A stretch of 64,000 nt of DNA from Plantimonas leprariae (GCF_008802405.1 NZ_VZDO01000017.1:1-64000), one strand, 5' to 3'. Shown: positions 16,282 through 25,334, numbered from the stretch's first letter. A program made the numbers and translations. The notes: generated by a model from the sequence alone, not told the origin.

Positions 16282-17487
16282 TCAGATGAACGCCGCGTTC
16301 GGCTCGAGCCCGAGCAGGATGCGGCCGGGCGGCAGGAGCATGCGCTCCTGGAAGCCGATGTGCTGGCAGGCGGCCTCGACGTCGCGCAGCCGCGCGGCGA
16401 AGGGCGCGCTCTCCAGCACCGCCGTCGCGCCGGCCAGTTCGTACATGCGGCGCGCCACGCGCCGCCCGACGTCGCCCGCGTTCCAGCAGGCCCGCCGGAG
16501 CGCCGCCTGGCGCTCGATCGATACGGGGCGACCGCTCGTCGCCTCACGCCACAACTCGCCGACCGCGTCGAAGGCGAGCGCCCGAGCCGCCTCCAGATGG
16601 GTCATCGCCCGGGCGACGTCGCTCTGGACGTCCTCCCGCATCCGAAGCGTCGCTTCCGCCGCGAACGGCGTCTTCGCCTGCGCCAGCCCGACCAGCGCTT
16701 CGATCGAAGCGGCCGCGAGCCCGAGCGGGATGCCGATCGCTGCGATCGCCGCGGCCGAGGTCATCGGCAGCCCGTAGAGCGGATCGCCGCCGCGCGGCTG
16801 CATGAGGTCCGCCCCGTCGACCGTGTATTCGTCCGGCACCCGGATCCCGGTGCACAGCACGTCGTGGCTGCCGCTGGCCTTCAGGCCGCCGGCATTCCAG
16901 TCGTCGGCGATCTCGACCTTGTCGGACGGCAGGAAAACGCCGCGCAGGACGGGCCGCCCGTCCGCGCCGACGCGCGGAACGCCGTCCGCCACTTCGACGC
17001 ACATCAGGGCGGACACGCTGCTGTGGCGGCAGAAACTCGCCCAGGACCAGCGTCCGCCGATCCGCCAGCCGTCGCCCTCCCGGACGGCGGCTCCCGAAGG
17101 TTTGCCGCTGCCGCTGCCCGCGAACATCTTGCCGGTCGGCACGAGAAGCCGCATCGCTTCCGTGTCGAACAGCTTCGCGAAGCGCGACATGCCGGACGAG
17201 ATCGAGGCGCACCAGGCGACCGAGCCGTCGATCCTGGCGAGGAATTCGATGGTTTCCACGAAATCCAGCGGATGCGTCTCCAGCCCTCCCAGCGAGTGCG
17301 GCAGCCAGAGCTGCGCGAGGCCGGCTTCGATCATCGCCCCGGCGATCGGGTTCGGGATGTCGGGTCCCGCCGCGAGCTCGGCGCGGTGCGCCTGGATCAG
17401 CGGCCGGAGCGCCTCGGCGGCGGCGAGCGGCGATGCCGCCCGATGCCGCTCGGCTTCGGGCGCGGTAGGAGAAACCAGAGTGTCCAT
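16282..17487 (-). CDS. Acyl-CoA dehydrogenase-fold flavoprotein, probable flavin-dependent monooxygenase
   Basis: A 401-residue protein with the acyl-CoA dehydrogenase fold: N-terminal helical domain to about 115, beta domain near 120-225 (SGKPSGAAVREGDGWRIGGR, SHDVLCTGIRVPDE), and C-terminal helical domain of the ACAD_C2 type. It resembles two-component hydroxylases such as HsaA and HpaB-like enzymes more than true dehydrogenases, and the adjacent extradiol dioxygenase gene supports a hydroxylation-then-cleavage pair. No flavin reductase gene is nearby, so reduced flavin would come from elsewhere. Start ATG at 17487 gives the normal family N-terminus; 48 upstream in-frame residues look non-coding. 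Confidence 0.75.
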   Translation of the reverse strand: MDTLVSPTAPEAERHRAASPLAAAEALRPLIQAHRAELAAGPDIPNPIAGAMIEAGLAQLWLPHSLGGLETHPLDFVETIEFLARIDGSVAWCASISSGMSRFAKLFDTEAMRLLVPTGKMFAGSGSGKPSGAAVREGDGWRIGGRWSWASFCRHSSVSALMCVEVADGVPRVGADGRPVLRGVFLPSDKVEIADDWNAGGLKASGSHDVLCTGIRVPDEYTVDGADLMQPRGGDPLYGLPMTSAAAIAAIGIPLGLAAASIEALVGLAQAKTPFAAEATLRMREDVQSDVARAMTHLEAARALAFDAVGELWREATSGRPVSIERQAALRRACWNAGDVGRRVARRMYELAGATAVLESAPFAARLRDVEAACQHIGFQERMLLPPGRILLGLEPNAAFI

Positions 17488-17581
17488 GGTCCGATGGTTC
17501 GCTTGTTCCGGGAATTGAAGGTCCGCGCGTCCGGCGGCGCGCGGCGGCCGGACAGGGATGCGGGGCTGCGCTGCCGGACGG

Positions 17582-17827
17582 CTAGCGCCGGTCCGGCGTC
17601 TCGCCGAGCAGCTCGAACGGGATCGCGGCATAGGTGCAGGCGGCCATGGCGAGCCCGCGGACGAGCGCGTCTCGGAGCGCGGCCGCGCCGCTCGCGATCC
17701 CGCCCTCCACCTGTTCCGCGATCCGCATCAGACGGTCCGCCGTCGCAATGCGCGGCCGATCCGCCCCGGGCTTGCCGTCGAAACCGACCAGCGCCCTCGC
17801 GGCGTCCTCGTAGATGTCGTGCGTCAT
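17582..17827 (-). CDS. Small hypothetical protein
   Basis: An 81-residue soluble protein, MTHDIYEDAARALVGF at its start, mostly helical and alanine-rich, with no motif I recognise. The ATG at 17827 is preceded by CAGGGGAACCCGA, an acceptable ribosome site, and third codon positions are strongly G/C, which supports a real gene. It lies 94 bases upstream of the flavoprotein gene in the same direction, so it may belong to that operon. Confidence 0.6.
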   Translation of the reverse strand: MTHDIYEDAARALVGFDGKPGADRPRIATADRLMRIAEQVEGGIASGAAALRDALVRGLAMAACTYAAIPFELLGETPDRR

Positions 17828-17947
17828 TCGGGTTCCCCTGTTCGCTTGACGGGGACTGGATACCGGCGCGGCGGCTACGCCCTTGTTTCCCGGCGGGCCT
17901 GAATGGTTTCGTTCGTAACAATGCGCTCGGGGCTTGCACCCCCGGCC

Positions 17948-20410
17948 TCAGGGCGACGTCGCACCGACGGCGCTTCGCCGGGCGAGGACCTCCTCCAGGC
18001 TCCTCGCCAGCATGTTGGACTGCCACGGCCGCCGGATGACCCCCGCGACGCCCGTGCGGGAAACGCTCGCCGCGTCGACCTCGTCGATCGCCAGGGGAGC
18101 GAGAACGACGGGGCGGCGCGTGACCGCCCCGGCGAGCGCCGCGAAATCCAGTCCCGTCATGCCGTGGAGGCGCCAGTTCACCATGAGGAGATCGAACCGT
18201 TCCGGCTCCTCGCGCAGCGCCGCCAGCGCCGCGTCCGGATCGGTGAAGCCGACCGGCTCGTAGCGCAGGGCCGCGAGGATGTCCTCGTCCTGTAGGACGT
18301 CCTCCTTTCGGCTTCCCAGAACCAGGAGCACGCCGCCGGTCGGCGTCGCCACGCGCCGGCGGCGATCCGATCGGGACAGCACCGGAAGCCAGACGTCGAA
18401 CCTGCTGCCCTGGCCCGGCGCACTGTCGACGTCGAACGCCCCGCCGCTCTCGCGGACGATCTCCTGCGCCGTCGCCAGCCCGAGGCCCGTGCCGGCGGAC
18501 TTCGTCGTATAGAACGGATCGAAGAGCCGCGCCCGGGTGACGCCGTCCATCCCGGCGCCGCGGTCGGTCACGCGGAGACGGACGAACGTTCCCCGGTCGA
18601 GCGCGCCGTGCGACAGCGCCCGCGGCGCGTCGACGCCCACACGCTTCAGTTCGACGGCGACCGGCTCGCCCGGCGCGGACGCCTGCGCCGCGTTGCGGAT
18701 CAGGTTGACGAGAACCTGCTGCAACTGCGCCGGCGCGCCGCGCACGAGAGCGCCTTCCGCACCGCCGGCGGCCGACAGGTTGATCGGCTCCGTCATCGCG
18801 GAGCGCAACTGCTCGACGGTCTCGGCCACGACGTCGTCGATGGCGCTCGTCTGCCGTTCGGCCCGCGCGCCCCGGCCGAAGTCGAGGATCTGTCCGACGA
18901 TCTCCCGGGCGTGTTCGCCCGCCTGCAGCGACTGCCGGAGATGTTCGGCGGGCTTCGTTTCCTCGCCGAGCGCATCCAGGGCGATCTCCGCGTGGCCCTG
19001 CATGACGTTGAGGATGTTGTTGAAGTTGTGCGCGACGCCGCTGGTGAAGGTGCCGATCGTCTCCAGGCGCTGGGCGCGCTGCAATTCCACGATCAGGGCA
19101 GCGCGTTCCCGGAAGTTGCGCTCGCGCGACAGGGCGTTGCCGACCACGTCGCCGGTCATCCGGAGGAGGCTCGTGGTGTCCGCGAACCAGCCCGGCCACC
19201 GCACGGCGCGCTCGAAGCACAGGACGCCGATGGACTCCTCCTCGCGCCGCAGCTTCGCGAAGCTCCAGTGGGACGCGTTCGCGGCGCGAAGCCCGTCCCG
19301 CAGCCGTTCCGGCAGCCGCGGATCGTCGCGCTCGGCATGCAGCGCGTCGTCCGCCAGCCTGTCGATGTCGGCGAGATGGGCCGCCATCCTGTCCGGCCAG
19401 CCAGCCGGCGGCGGCGCGTCGGGCCGGTGCCAGAGGGAAACCCCCGCCGCCTCGCACTTTCGCAGGACATAGGCGCGGTCCGCGCCGACCGCTTCCCCGA
19501 AGGTCCGCAGCGCCTCGACCAGCCTCGTTTCCGTATCCTCCGGCTGGGAGCCGAGGAAACGGTTGGAACCGTCGCCGATCACGCGCTCGAAGGCGGCGCG
19601 CCGGCGCATCGCGATCGCGTTGGCGCGAAGCCGCAATCCCAGATGGATGAGCAGGCCGAGCAGCGCGAGCGCGACGAGATAGAGGGCCAGGCGGTACCAC
19701 GCCGCCTTCTGCGACCGGCTCGCCCGGAAGGTCTGGATGGCAGATTCGATCGCCCCGCGGTTCGACGCGGTCGACTCGGTCGGGAGCCGCCGCATCAGGT
19801 CGTCCACCTCGGGAACGACCGCGACGAGATTGCGTCCGTGCATCGCGAAGCTCGCGAGTTCCGAGGCGAAGCCGGCCGGAGCGCCGCGTCGCTCGACCGC
19901 GTCGAGGCGCTTCAGGATCGAGGCTGTGGCGGAGGCATCCGCACCCCGCGCCAAGCCGTTGACGGCGTTCGCGAGCCCGCCGACTGCGACCGCGAGGCGC
20001 GGGTCGGCGTCGGGCGAGGAGATGCGCTCGCTCAGGAAATCGAAATAGGCCATCGAGTTCTGCAGGAGCGCGTTGTTCGTCTTGAACCGCTCCACGAGGG
20101 CGGCTTGCGCGGCGACCCGCTGCTTCATCGCTTCCAGTTCGCCGCGGTCGAGGTCGGCCTCCGCGCTTTCGAGCCCGTCGATGGCGTTCCGCATGTCGGC
20201 GACATGCCGGACGAGCGGATCGTAGTTGCGCAGGAAGCCCGCCCTGGCGTTCAGGACGTCGCGCTGCAGCAGCGACTCGCTCAGCGCGATGGCGTCGAGC
20301 CGGTTCAGGGCTTCGAAGTAAAGCCGGTCGGACGGGTTGGTGCCGCGCAGCAGCAGCCATGTCAGCAGCGCGACGAGAAGCAGGGCGGCGGCGGCGAGGC
20401 GGACGATCAC
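17948..20410 (-). CDS. Membrane hybrid histidine kinase with a degenerate receiver domain
   Basis: An 820-residue sensor kinase. A first transmembrane helix (about 3-20) and a second (about 240-262) bracket a long all-helical periplasmic domain of DAHL type (residues about 25-238). A cytoplasmic GAF-like linker (about 280-430) leads to the dimerisation helix with the phospho-accepting H461 in GVAHNFNNI, and an ATPase domain with NLIRNAAQAS, DRGAGMDG and GTGLGLATAQEI. The C-terminal receiver-like domain (from about 690) reads LLMVNWRLHGMTG, with Asn745 where the phosphorylated Asp should be. The start is the GTG at 20410, overlapping the cytochrome stop as GTGA. Phosphate probably goes to the OmpR-type regulator of the same operon. 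Confidence 0.85.
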   Translation of the reverse strand: MIVRLAAAALLLVALLTWLLLRGTNPSDRLYFEALNRLDAIALSESLLQRDVLNARAGFLRNYDPLVRHVADMRNAIDGLESAEADLDRGELEAMKQRVAAQAALVERFKTNNALLQNSMAYFDFLSERISSPDADPRLAVAVGGLANAVNGLARGADASATASILKRLDAVERRGAPAGFASELASFAMHGRNLVAVVPEVDDLMRRLPTESTASNRGAIESAIQTFRASRSQKAAWYRLALYLVALALLGLLIHLGLRLRANAIAMRRRAAFERVIGDGSNRFLGSQPEDTETRLVEALRTFGEAVGADRAYVLRKCEAAGVSLWHRPDAPPPAGWPDRMAAHLADIDRLADDALHAERDDPRLPERLRDGLRAANASHWSFAKLRREEESIGVLCFERAVRWPGWFADTTSLLRMTGDVVGNALSRERNFRERAALIVELQRAQRLETIGTFTSGVAHNFNNILNVMQGHAEIALDALGEETKPAEHLRQSLQAGEHAREIVGQILDFGRGARAERQTSAIDDVVAETVEQLRSAMTEPINLSAAGGAEGALVRGAPAQLQQVLVNLIRNAAQASAPGEPVAVELKRVGVDAPRALSHGALDRGTFVRLRVTDRGAGMDGVTRARLFDPFYTTKSAGTGLGLATAQEIVRESGGAFDVDSAPGQGSRFDVWLPVLSRSDRRRRVATPTGGVLLVLGSRKEDVLQDEDILAALRYEPVGFTDPDAALAALREEPERFDLLMVNWRLHGMTGLDFAALAGAVTRRPVVLAPLAIDEVDAASVSRTGVAGVIRRPWQSNMLARSLEEVLARRSAVGATSP

Positions 20411-21441
20411 GGCGGCGCCGGCGCTCTGACGGGCACGCCGCGGAAACGGCCGGTCAATGTGCGGAGAAAGGCGGTGATGGCGCCGATCTGCGGTGTCGTC
20501 AGTTCGCGTCCCAACTGGACCTTCGCCATGCGCTGCACGGCCTCCTCCAGCGTCGCGGCGCTGCCGTCGTGGAAGTAGGGCGGCGTCGCCGCGACGTTTC
20601 GAAGGCTCGGCACGCGCATCAACCGCGTCTCGTCGGCCTGCAGACGGGCGAAGACGCCGTTCCGTGCGAAGAGGTTGGCGCCGATATTGACGCCCTGATG
20701 GCATGACACGCAGCCGATCGCCTTGAACAGGCGATAACCGTCGAGCTCCCCGCCGGACAAGGCGCCGCTTTCCCCTTGCAGCCAGAGATCGAAGCGGCTG
20801 TTGGGGGTCAGCAGCGTGCGCTCGTATGCGGCGATCGCCTCGATCACGCCGTCGCGGTCGGCCTCGCGGCCGAAGGCGCGCGCGAAGGACCGGCGCAGCA
20901 AGGCGTCGCCGTTCAGCCGGGTCAGGATTTCCGGCCAGTTCGAAACCATCAGGTCGGGCCGCAGGAGCACGCTTTCGGCATGCGCATCCAGCCGCTCGAT
21001 GTTTCCGAGCCAGTTCAGGCGGGCGCTGAGCGCGGCGTTGAACACGGTATTGGTGTTGCGCTCCAGAAGGCCGCCGTCCGGCCGCCGGTCCCGAACCGCG
21101 GCGGACGCCCCGTTCGTGGAAAGATCGTGACAGGAGGCGCAGCTACGGTCCTGCCCGTGCGACAGGATCGGACTGCGGAACAGCGCCTCGCCGAGCGCGA
21201 CGCGCGGATCGTCACCACCGGGCACCGCCGGAACGGGCGTGATGGGCTCGTCGCGACCGAGGGCGGCCGGGGCCTCGCGAACGCGGGTGAGCGGCGCCGC
21301 GGCGGCGAGCAGGACGCAGAAGACGGCGAGGCATCCGGCGGCGAAGGCGGCCGCCGGCTTCGGGAGGGATGACCGGGTCCCCGGGCGCCGCGCCTTGCGA
21401 GGTGCGTCCGGCCGGCCGATCGGCAGCGCGTCCTCGGTCAA
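20407..21441 (-). CDS. Di-haem cytochrome c peroxidase / MauG-family protein
   Basis: A 344-residue exported c-type cytochrome with two haem motifs, CASCH near residue 98 and CVSCH near residue 226. An N-terminal hydrophobic anchor (AAAFAAGCLAVFCVLLAAAA) places it in the periplasm. Blocks such as GEALFRSPILS, ARNGVFARL and RVPSLRNVAATPPYFHDGS are typical of the family, which reduces hydrogen peroxide or modifies protein tryptophans. The likely start is a TTG at 21441 overlapping the response-regulator stop (TTGA); no ATG or GTG occurs in the first 60 codons, so the start is inferred from coupling. It sits between the two halves of a two-component system. Confidence 0.8.
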   Translation of the reverse strand: MTEDALPIGRPDAPRKARRPGTRSSLPKPAAAFAAGCLAVFCVLLAAAAPLTRVREAPAALGRDEPITPVPAVPGGDDPRVALGEALFRSPILSHGQDRSCASCHDLSTNGASAAVRDRRPDGGLLERNTNTVFNAALSARLNWLGNIERLDAHAESVLLRPDLMVSNWPEILTRLNGDALLRRSFARAFGREADRDGVIEAIAAYERTLLTPNSRFDLWLQGESGALSGGELDGYRLFKAIGCVSCHQGVNIGANLFARNGVFARLQADETRLMRVPSLRNVAATPPYFHDGSAATLEEAVQRMAKVQLGRELTTPQIGAITAFLRTLTGRFRGVPVRAPAPP

Positions 21442-22187
21442 ATCATGGTTTCCACCGGCAGGGCGAAGACGTATCCGACGCCGCGCTCGGTCCGGATGAT
21501 CCGCGGCGCGCTCGAATCGGTTTCGAGCTTGCGCCGCAGCCTGAGGATCTGCACGTCGATGCTGCGGTCGAAGATGTCTTCGTGCATGCGCGTCGCCTGG
21601 AGGAGGAACTCGCGGCTGAGCGGCCGTTGCGGCGCGTCCACGAAGGCGACAAGGAGGCCGTACTCGCCCTTGGTCAGCGCGACGGGCTCGCCGTTCGGGT
21701 CCGTCAGCGACCGCCGGCGCCGATCGAGCACCCAGCCGCCGAAACGGTTCCGGCCGGTCGCCGGATTGCGTGCGCTTTCGGTTCGCGCGGCGTCCGCGCG
21801 GCGCAGCACGACACGGATGCGGGCCAGAAGCTCGCGCAGCGAGAAGGGCTTCGTCACATAGTCGTCGGCACCCAGCTCGAGGCCGACCACGCGGTCGATC
21901 TCGTCGCGCCGATGGCCCGTGGTGATGATCACCGGCAGGTCGCTCTGCGCCCGCAGTTCGCGCAGGAGGTCGAGCCCGTCTTCCTGCCCGAGCCTGAGGT
22001 CCAGGACGATCAGACTGAAGCTCGTCTCGGACAGGAACTCCATCATCCGCTGCCCGTTCGCGGCGACGCTGACCTCGATGTCGTGGCCCCTGAAGTAGTC
22101 GACGACGATGTTCTGGATGCCGGGATCGTCGTCGACCAGGAGGATCCGGATGAACGACGGGGCGGCGTATGGCTCGGGGATGGTCAT
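21438..22187 (-). CDS. OmpR-family response regulator
   Basis: A 249-residue DNA-binding response regulator. The receiver domain has the acidic pair DDD at 19-21, phosphorylation site D63 in LIVLDLRLG, and the conserved Lys in YVTKPFSLREL. The C-terminal winged helix (about 150-245) includes LTKGEYGLLVAFVDAPQRPLSR and DRSIDVQILRLRRKLE. Start ATG at 22187 gives a standard length; an ATG 17 codons upstream is possible. First gene of the operon regulator-cytochrome-kinase, with overlapping stops and starts throughout. Confidence 0.9.
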   Translation of the reverse strand: MTIPEPYAAPSFIRILLVDDDPGIQNIVVDYFRGHDIEVSVAANGQRMMEFLSETSFSLIVLDLRLGQEDGLDLLRELRAQSDLPVIITTGHRRDEIDRVVGLELGADDYVTKPFSLRELLARIRVVLRRADAARTESARNPATGRNRFGGWVLDRRRRSLTDPNGEPVALTKGEYGLLVAFVDAPQRPLSREFLLQATRMHEDIFDRSIDVQILRLRRKLETDSSAPRIIRTERGVGYVFALPVETMI

Positions 22188-22378
22188 GATCGTACGGGTG
22201 GCTGCGATGCTCTGGAACGAACGACATGCCTGCGGCACCGTCGGCTTCGAATGCCCGGCCGGCAGCTGCGAATCTCGCGCGACGCCGGGCCCGTTCGCGG
22301 TCCGATCGACCGCCGGGGCGGCCGATCGCGGCCCGGATTCCGGCGGTTCCGAAGACGACTGACGCGCCGATCATCGAA

Positions 22379-22420
22379 CGGCATTCGCCGGAGCGCAATC
22401 CCTCGCCCCGGCGAATGCCG
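22379..22420 (-). terminator. 13-base perfect inverted repeat after the LivK-like gene
   Basis: CGGCATTCGCCGG at 22379-22391 pairs perfectly with CCGGCGAATGCCG at 22408-22420 across a 16-base loop. It lies 46 bases past the stop of the binding-protein gene and about 190 bases before the response-regulator start. This fits a strong transcriptional stop separating the two units, although it lacks a T-run. An operator role is less likely because of the loop size. Confidence 0.5.
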
Positions 22421-22465
22421 CCCCGGACCGTCGCGGCCGAGGATGTCGTGAAGCGCCGGAATGCC

Positions 22466-23587
22466 TTATCGGCCGAGTTCGGCGTAGCTGATCTTGCCGT
22501 CGGCGTTCGGTTTCCAGACATACATCGTGTAATCGGCGTCCTCGCGGTCGCCCTTCGCGTCGAACCGGAGCTGACCGATGACGGTCGAGACCGCCTGGCC
22601 CTCGCGCAGCTTCTTAGCGACGGCCTGCGGGTCGTTCGAGCCGGCGCGCCTGATGCCTTCCGCGATCACCTGCACGGACGCATAGGAGTAGAGCGTGTAG
22701 GCCTCCGGCTCGAAGCCGGCGTCGCGGAACCGCTTCACCGTGTCGGCCGCGGCCGGGTTCTTGCGCGGGTCGGGACCGAAGGTCATCAGCGTGCCTTCCA
22801 CTGCTGGCCCTCCGATCGAGGCGAACTCGTCCGAGGTGATGCCGTCGCCGCCCATGAGGACCGGCTTGTAGCCGGCATCCGCGCTCTGCCGGATCAGCAG
22901 GCCGGCCTCGGTATAGAGCCCGCCGAAATAGACGACGTTCGCCTTCGCGCCCTTCAGCTTCGTGACGAGGGCGGAGAAGTCCTTGTCGCCGACATTGACG
23001 CCTTCGTACATGACTTCGGTGATGCCGGCGGCGTTCATCGCCTTCTTGGTCTCGTCGGCGAGGCCCTGTCCGTACGGCGTCTTGTCGTGGATGATGGCGA
23101 CCGCCTTCCCTCGCATGTTCCTCGCGATGAAGTCGCCGGCGAGCTTGCCCTGCTGGTCGTCGCGGCCGCAGGCGCGGAAGACGTTCCAGAGATCGCGCTC
23201 GGTGAAGGCCGGGTTGGTCGATCCGGGGGTGATCTGAAACACGTTGTTCTCGGCATAGACGTCGGATGCGGGGATCGAGACGCCCGAATTGTAGTGGCCG
23301 ACCACGAACTGGACGCCGTCGCCGACGAACTTGTTGGCGACCGAGACGCCCTGCTTCGGGTCCGACACGTCGTCGCCGAGCTCGATCGTCAGCTTCTCGC
23401 CGTTGACGCCGCCGGCGGCGTTGATGTCCTTGACGGCCTGCTCCGCACCCTTCTGGAATTGCGCGCCGGTGGCGGCGTTCGGACCGGTCAGCGGGCCGGC
23501 GACGCCGATCCTGACGTCGGCGAGGGCCGTGCCGGACAACAGGAGGCCGGCGAGAAGCGCCGCCCCTGAAAGCATATGCGATTTCAT
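22466..23587 (-). CDS. Branched-chain amino acid-type ABC substrate-binding protein (LivK-like), orphan
   Basis: A 373-residue periplasmic receptor. The signal peptide MKSHMLSGAALLAGLLLSGTALA is followed by the mature start DVRIGVAGPLTGPNAATGAQ, the classic LivJ/LivK opening. Further blocks (DINAAGGVNGEKL, VVGHYNSGVSIPASDVY, DKTPYGQGLADE, DFSALVTKLKGA) agree. It would bind leucine, isoleucine, valine or another amide or amino acid. No liv permease or ATPase genes are in the window, so it must use components encoded elsewhere. Start ATG at 23587 has GGAG seven bases upstream. Transcribed divergently from the flavin oxidase gene. Confidence 0.9.
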   Translation of the reverse strand: MKSHMLSGAALLAGLLLSGTALADVRIGVAGPLTGPNAATGAQFQKGAEQAVKDINAAGGVNGEKLTIELGDDVSDPKQGVSVANKFVGDGVQFVVGHYNSGVSIPASDVYAENNVFQITPGSTNPAFTERDLWNVFRACGRDDQQGKLAGDFIARNMRGKAVAIIHDKTPYGQGLADETKKAMNAAGITEVMYEGVNVGDKDFSALVTKLKGAKANVVYFGGLYTEAGLLIRQSADAGYKPVLMGGDGITSDEFASIGGPAVEGTLMTFGPDPRKNPAAADTVKRFRDAGFEPEAYTLYSYASVQVIAEGIRRAGSNDPQAVAKKLREGQAVSTVIGQLRFDAKGDREDADYTMYVWKPNADGKISYAELGR

Positions 23588-23924
23588 GAGGAAACTCCGT
23601 TCGCTCGGGAAGCATCCCGCGAAGCCGCAAAGCATCGCCTTCCCGATCGCCGAATGTTTCCTGCCCCGGATGCCTTGTCATTCGAAGTCGGGTTACCGTC
23701 GTCGCCGACCCGATCTATTCGGCTACAGCGGTAGCGAAACGGTGGCGAACGCCTTTGCGACAGCCGTAACCGTTCTCCGCCGGCCCGTAGTCGACCCGTA
23801 ACCCGGCATTCCTATCCCCTTGCCGCCGACCCGCGGCGTCGCAAGCGCCGCGCTGCCGCGAACTCCCCGGCGCCGGCGGTGGCCGATACGGCCGGCAGAG
23901 TCCCGAACCATTCCGGAGTTTCCG
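23588..23924. other. Divergent intergenic region without genes
   Basis: A 337-base gap between the LivK-like gene (minus) and the flavin oxidase gene (plus). It must hold promoters for both. I see no convincing -35/-10 pair and no gene. TCGGGT and ACCCGA form a weak interrupted inverted repeat near 23690-23715. Confidence 0.4.
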
Positions 23925-25292
23925 ATGACATCAGCGCCCGATGCCGCGCCGGCTCCGCTCGACCCGCCGAACGCCGCCGCCGATGCCGCGAGCGACGCGA
24001 TGGTCGTGCGGACGGAACTCGCGGATCGCGCCCTCTTCAACGGCGCGGTGACGTCGCGACCACTCGCATTCGCCGAGTGCGCCGACGAGGCGGCCGTCGT
24101 CGCGGCGCTCGGTACCGCGGCCGACCTCGGCCTTTGCGTCGCCGCGCTCGCCGGCGGCCACGACGTATCGGGACGGGCCTTCGTCGAGGACAACCTCGTG
24201 CTCGACCTCCGACGCATCCGCGACGTGCGTGTCGATCCCGCGGCGAGCGAGGTGACGTTCGGCGGCGGCGCGCTGACCGGCGACGTGCTCGCGGCCCTTC
24301 CGGACGGCCTCGTCACCGCGACTGGCACGGTTCTGTCGGTCGGCATGACGGGTCTGGCGCTCGGCGGCGGTTACGGGCGCCTCGTCAACCGTCTCGGTCT
24401 CGCGGCCGACTGCATGCGGAGCGCTCGTGTCGTGCTTGCCGATGGCTCGGTCGTCCTGGCAAGCGAGCGCGAGGACGCCGAGCTGTTCTGGGCGCTGCGC
24501 GGCGGCGGCAGCGGCTTCGGCATCGTCACCTCGATGACGATGGCGCTCCATGCCCTGCCGCGCGTCCTCGGCGCGACCGTGCTTTACCCGCTGGACCGCG
24601 CCGAGGACACGCTGCTCCGGGCGCAGGCGACGCTGGACAGCCACCCGTTCGATCTCAGTCTGTTCATGGGATTCGTCACCGCGCCGACCGGCGAGGCGAT
24701 GCTGTTCGTCGCGCCGATGTGGAGCGGCGATCCCGCCACGGGCGAAGCGCTGATCGAAAGCCTGACCGCTCTCGACGGAGCGCTGGTGCTCGAGCGGGGC
24801 TGGTGCCGCTACCGGGACACGCTGAGCGAGGAAAGCGAGAAGGCCTGGCCGAAGGGCCGGCGCTACCACCTTCCGACCCGGACCCTCGGCCGCCTCGACG
24901 AGACGGCGGTCGAGATGCTGGTCGACGCGGCGCGGCGCATGACGTCGCCGCACTCGGCGATCGTCCTGCACGACTTCCACGGCGCCGCCGCGCAGGTCCC
25001 GCCGGACGCGACGGCGTTCGCGCTGCGCGAGGACCACTTCGTCGTCGAGATCATCGCCGCCTGGGATTCCGATCCCGGCGGCGGCAGCCGGCATCGGAGG
25101 TGGGCGGACGAGCTGTCGGCCGAACTGGCGATCATCGCGATCCCCGGCGGCTACGTGAACCTGCTTGCGCCCGCCGAAAGCGAACGCGTGCGCCGCTTCT
25201 ACGGCTTGTCCGCGCAGCGTCTCGCCGACGTGAAACGGCGCGTCGACCCGAACGACATGTTCCGGTCCGGCATCGGACGCCTCGTCGACTGA
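23925..25292 (+). CDS. FAD-linked oxidase, berberine-bridge-enzyme type
   Basis: A 455-residue flavoprotein of the PCMH-type FAD family. The attachment region reads AALAGGHDVSGR, with H79 placed as the 8-alpha-histidyl FAD link. The second block GGGYGRLVNRLGLAADCM aligns with the GGGxGxLxRxxGLxxD motif, but here I see no obvious second cysteinyl link. The C-terminal DPNDMFRSGIGRL is the BBE motif. Relatives include 6-hydroxynicotine oxidase and sugar/alcohol oxidases. Start ATG at 23925 follows CCGGAGTTTCCG. It is 42 bases upstream of a proline-iminopeptidase-like gene, so the two are probably one operon. Confidence 0.85.
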   Translation: MTSAPDAAPAPLDPPNAAADAASDAMVVRTELADRALFNGAVTSRPLAFAECADEAAVVAALGTAADLGLCVAALAGGHDVSGRAFVEDNLVLDLRRIRDVRVDPAASEVTFGGGALTGDVLAALPDGLVTATGTVLSVGMTGLALGGGYGRLVNRLGLAADCMRSARVVLADGSVVLASEREDAELFWALRGGGSGFGIVTSMTMALHALPRVLGATVLYPLDRAEDTLLRAQATLDSHPFDLSLFMGFVTAPTGEAMLFVAPMWSGDPATGEALIESLTALDGALVLERGWCRYRDTLSEESEKAWPKGRRYHLPTRTLGRLDETAVEMLVDAARRMTSPHSAIVLHDFHGAAAQVPPDATAFALREDHFVVEIIAAWDSDPGGGSRHRRWADELSAELAIIAIPGGYVNLLAPAESERVRRFYGLSAQRLADVKRRVDPNDMFRSGIGRLVD

Positions 25293-25334
25293 CGGGAGCC
25301 TCGACCGCATCACCGAACCAACGGGAGACGATCC

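Noticed and set aside
17397-20360. A 987-codon minus-strand frame
   Set aside because: It shadows the kinase gene in another frame and is Arg/Ala/Gly low-complexity; no domain can be recognised.
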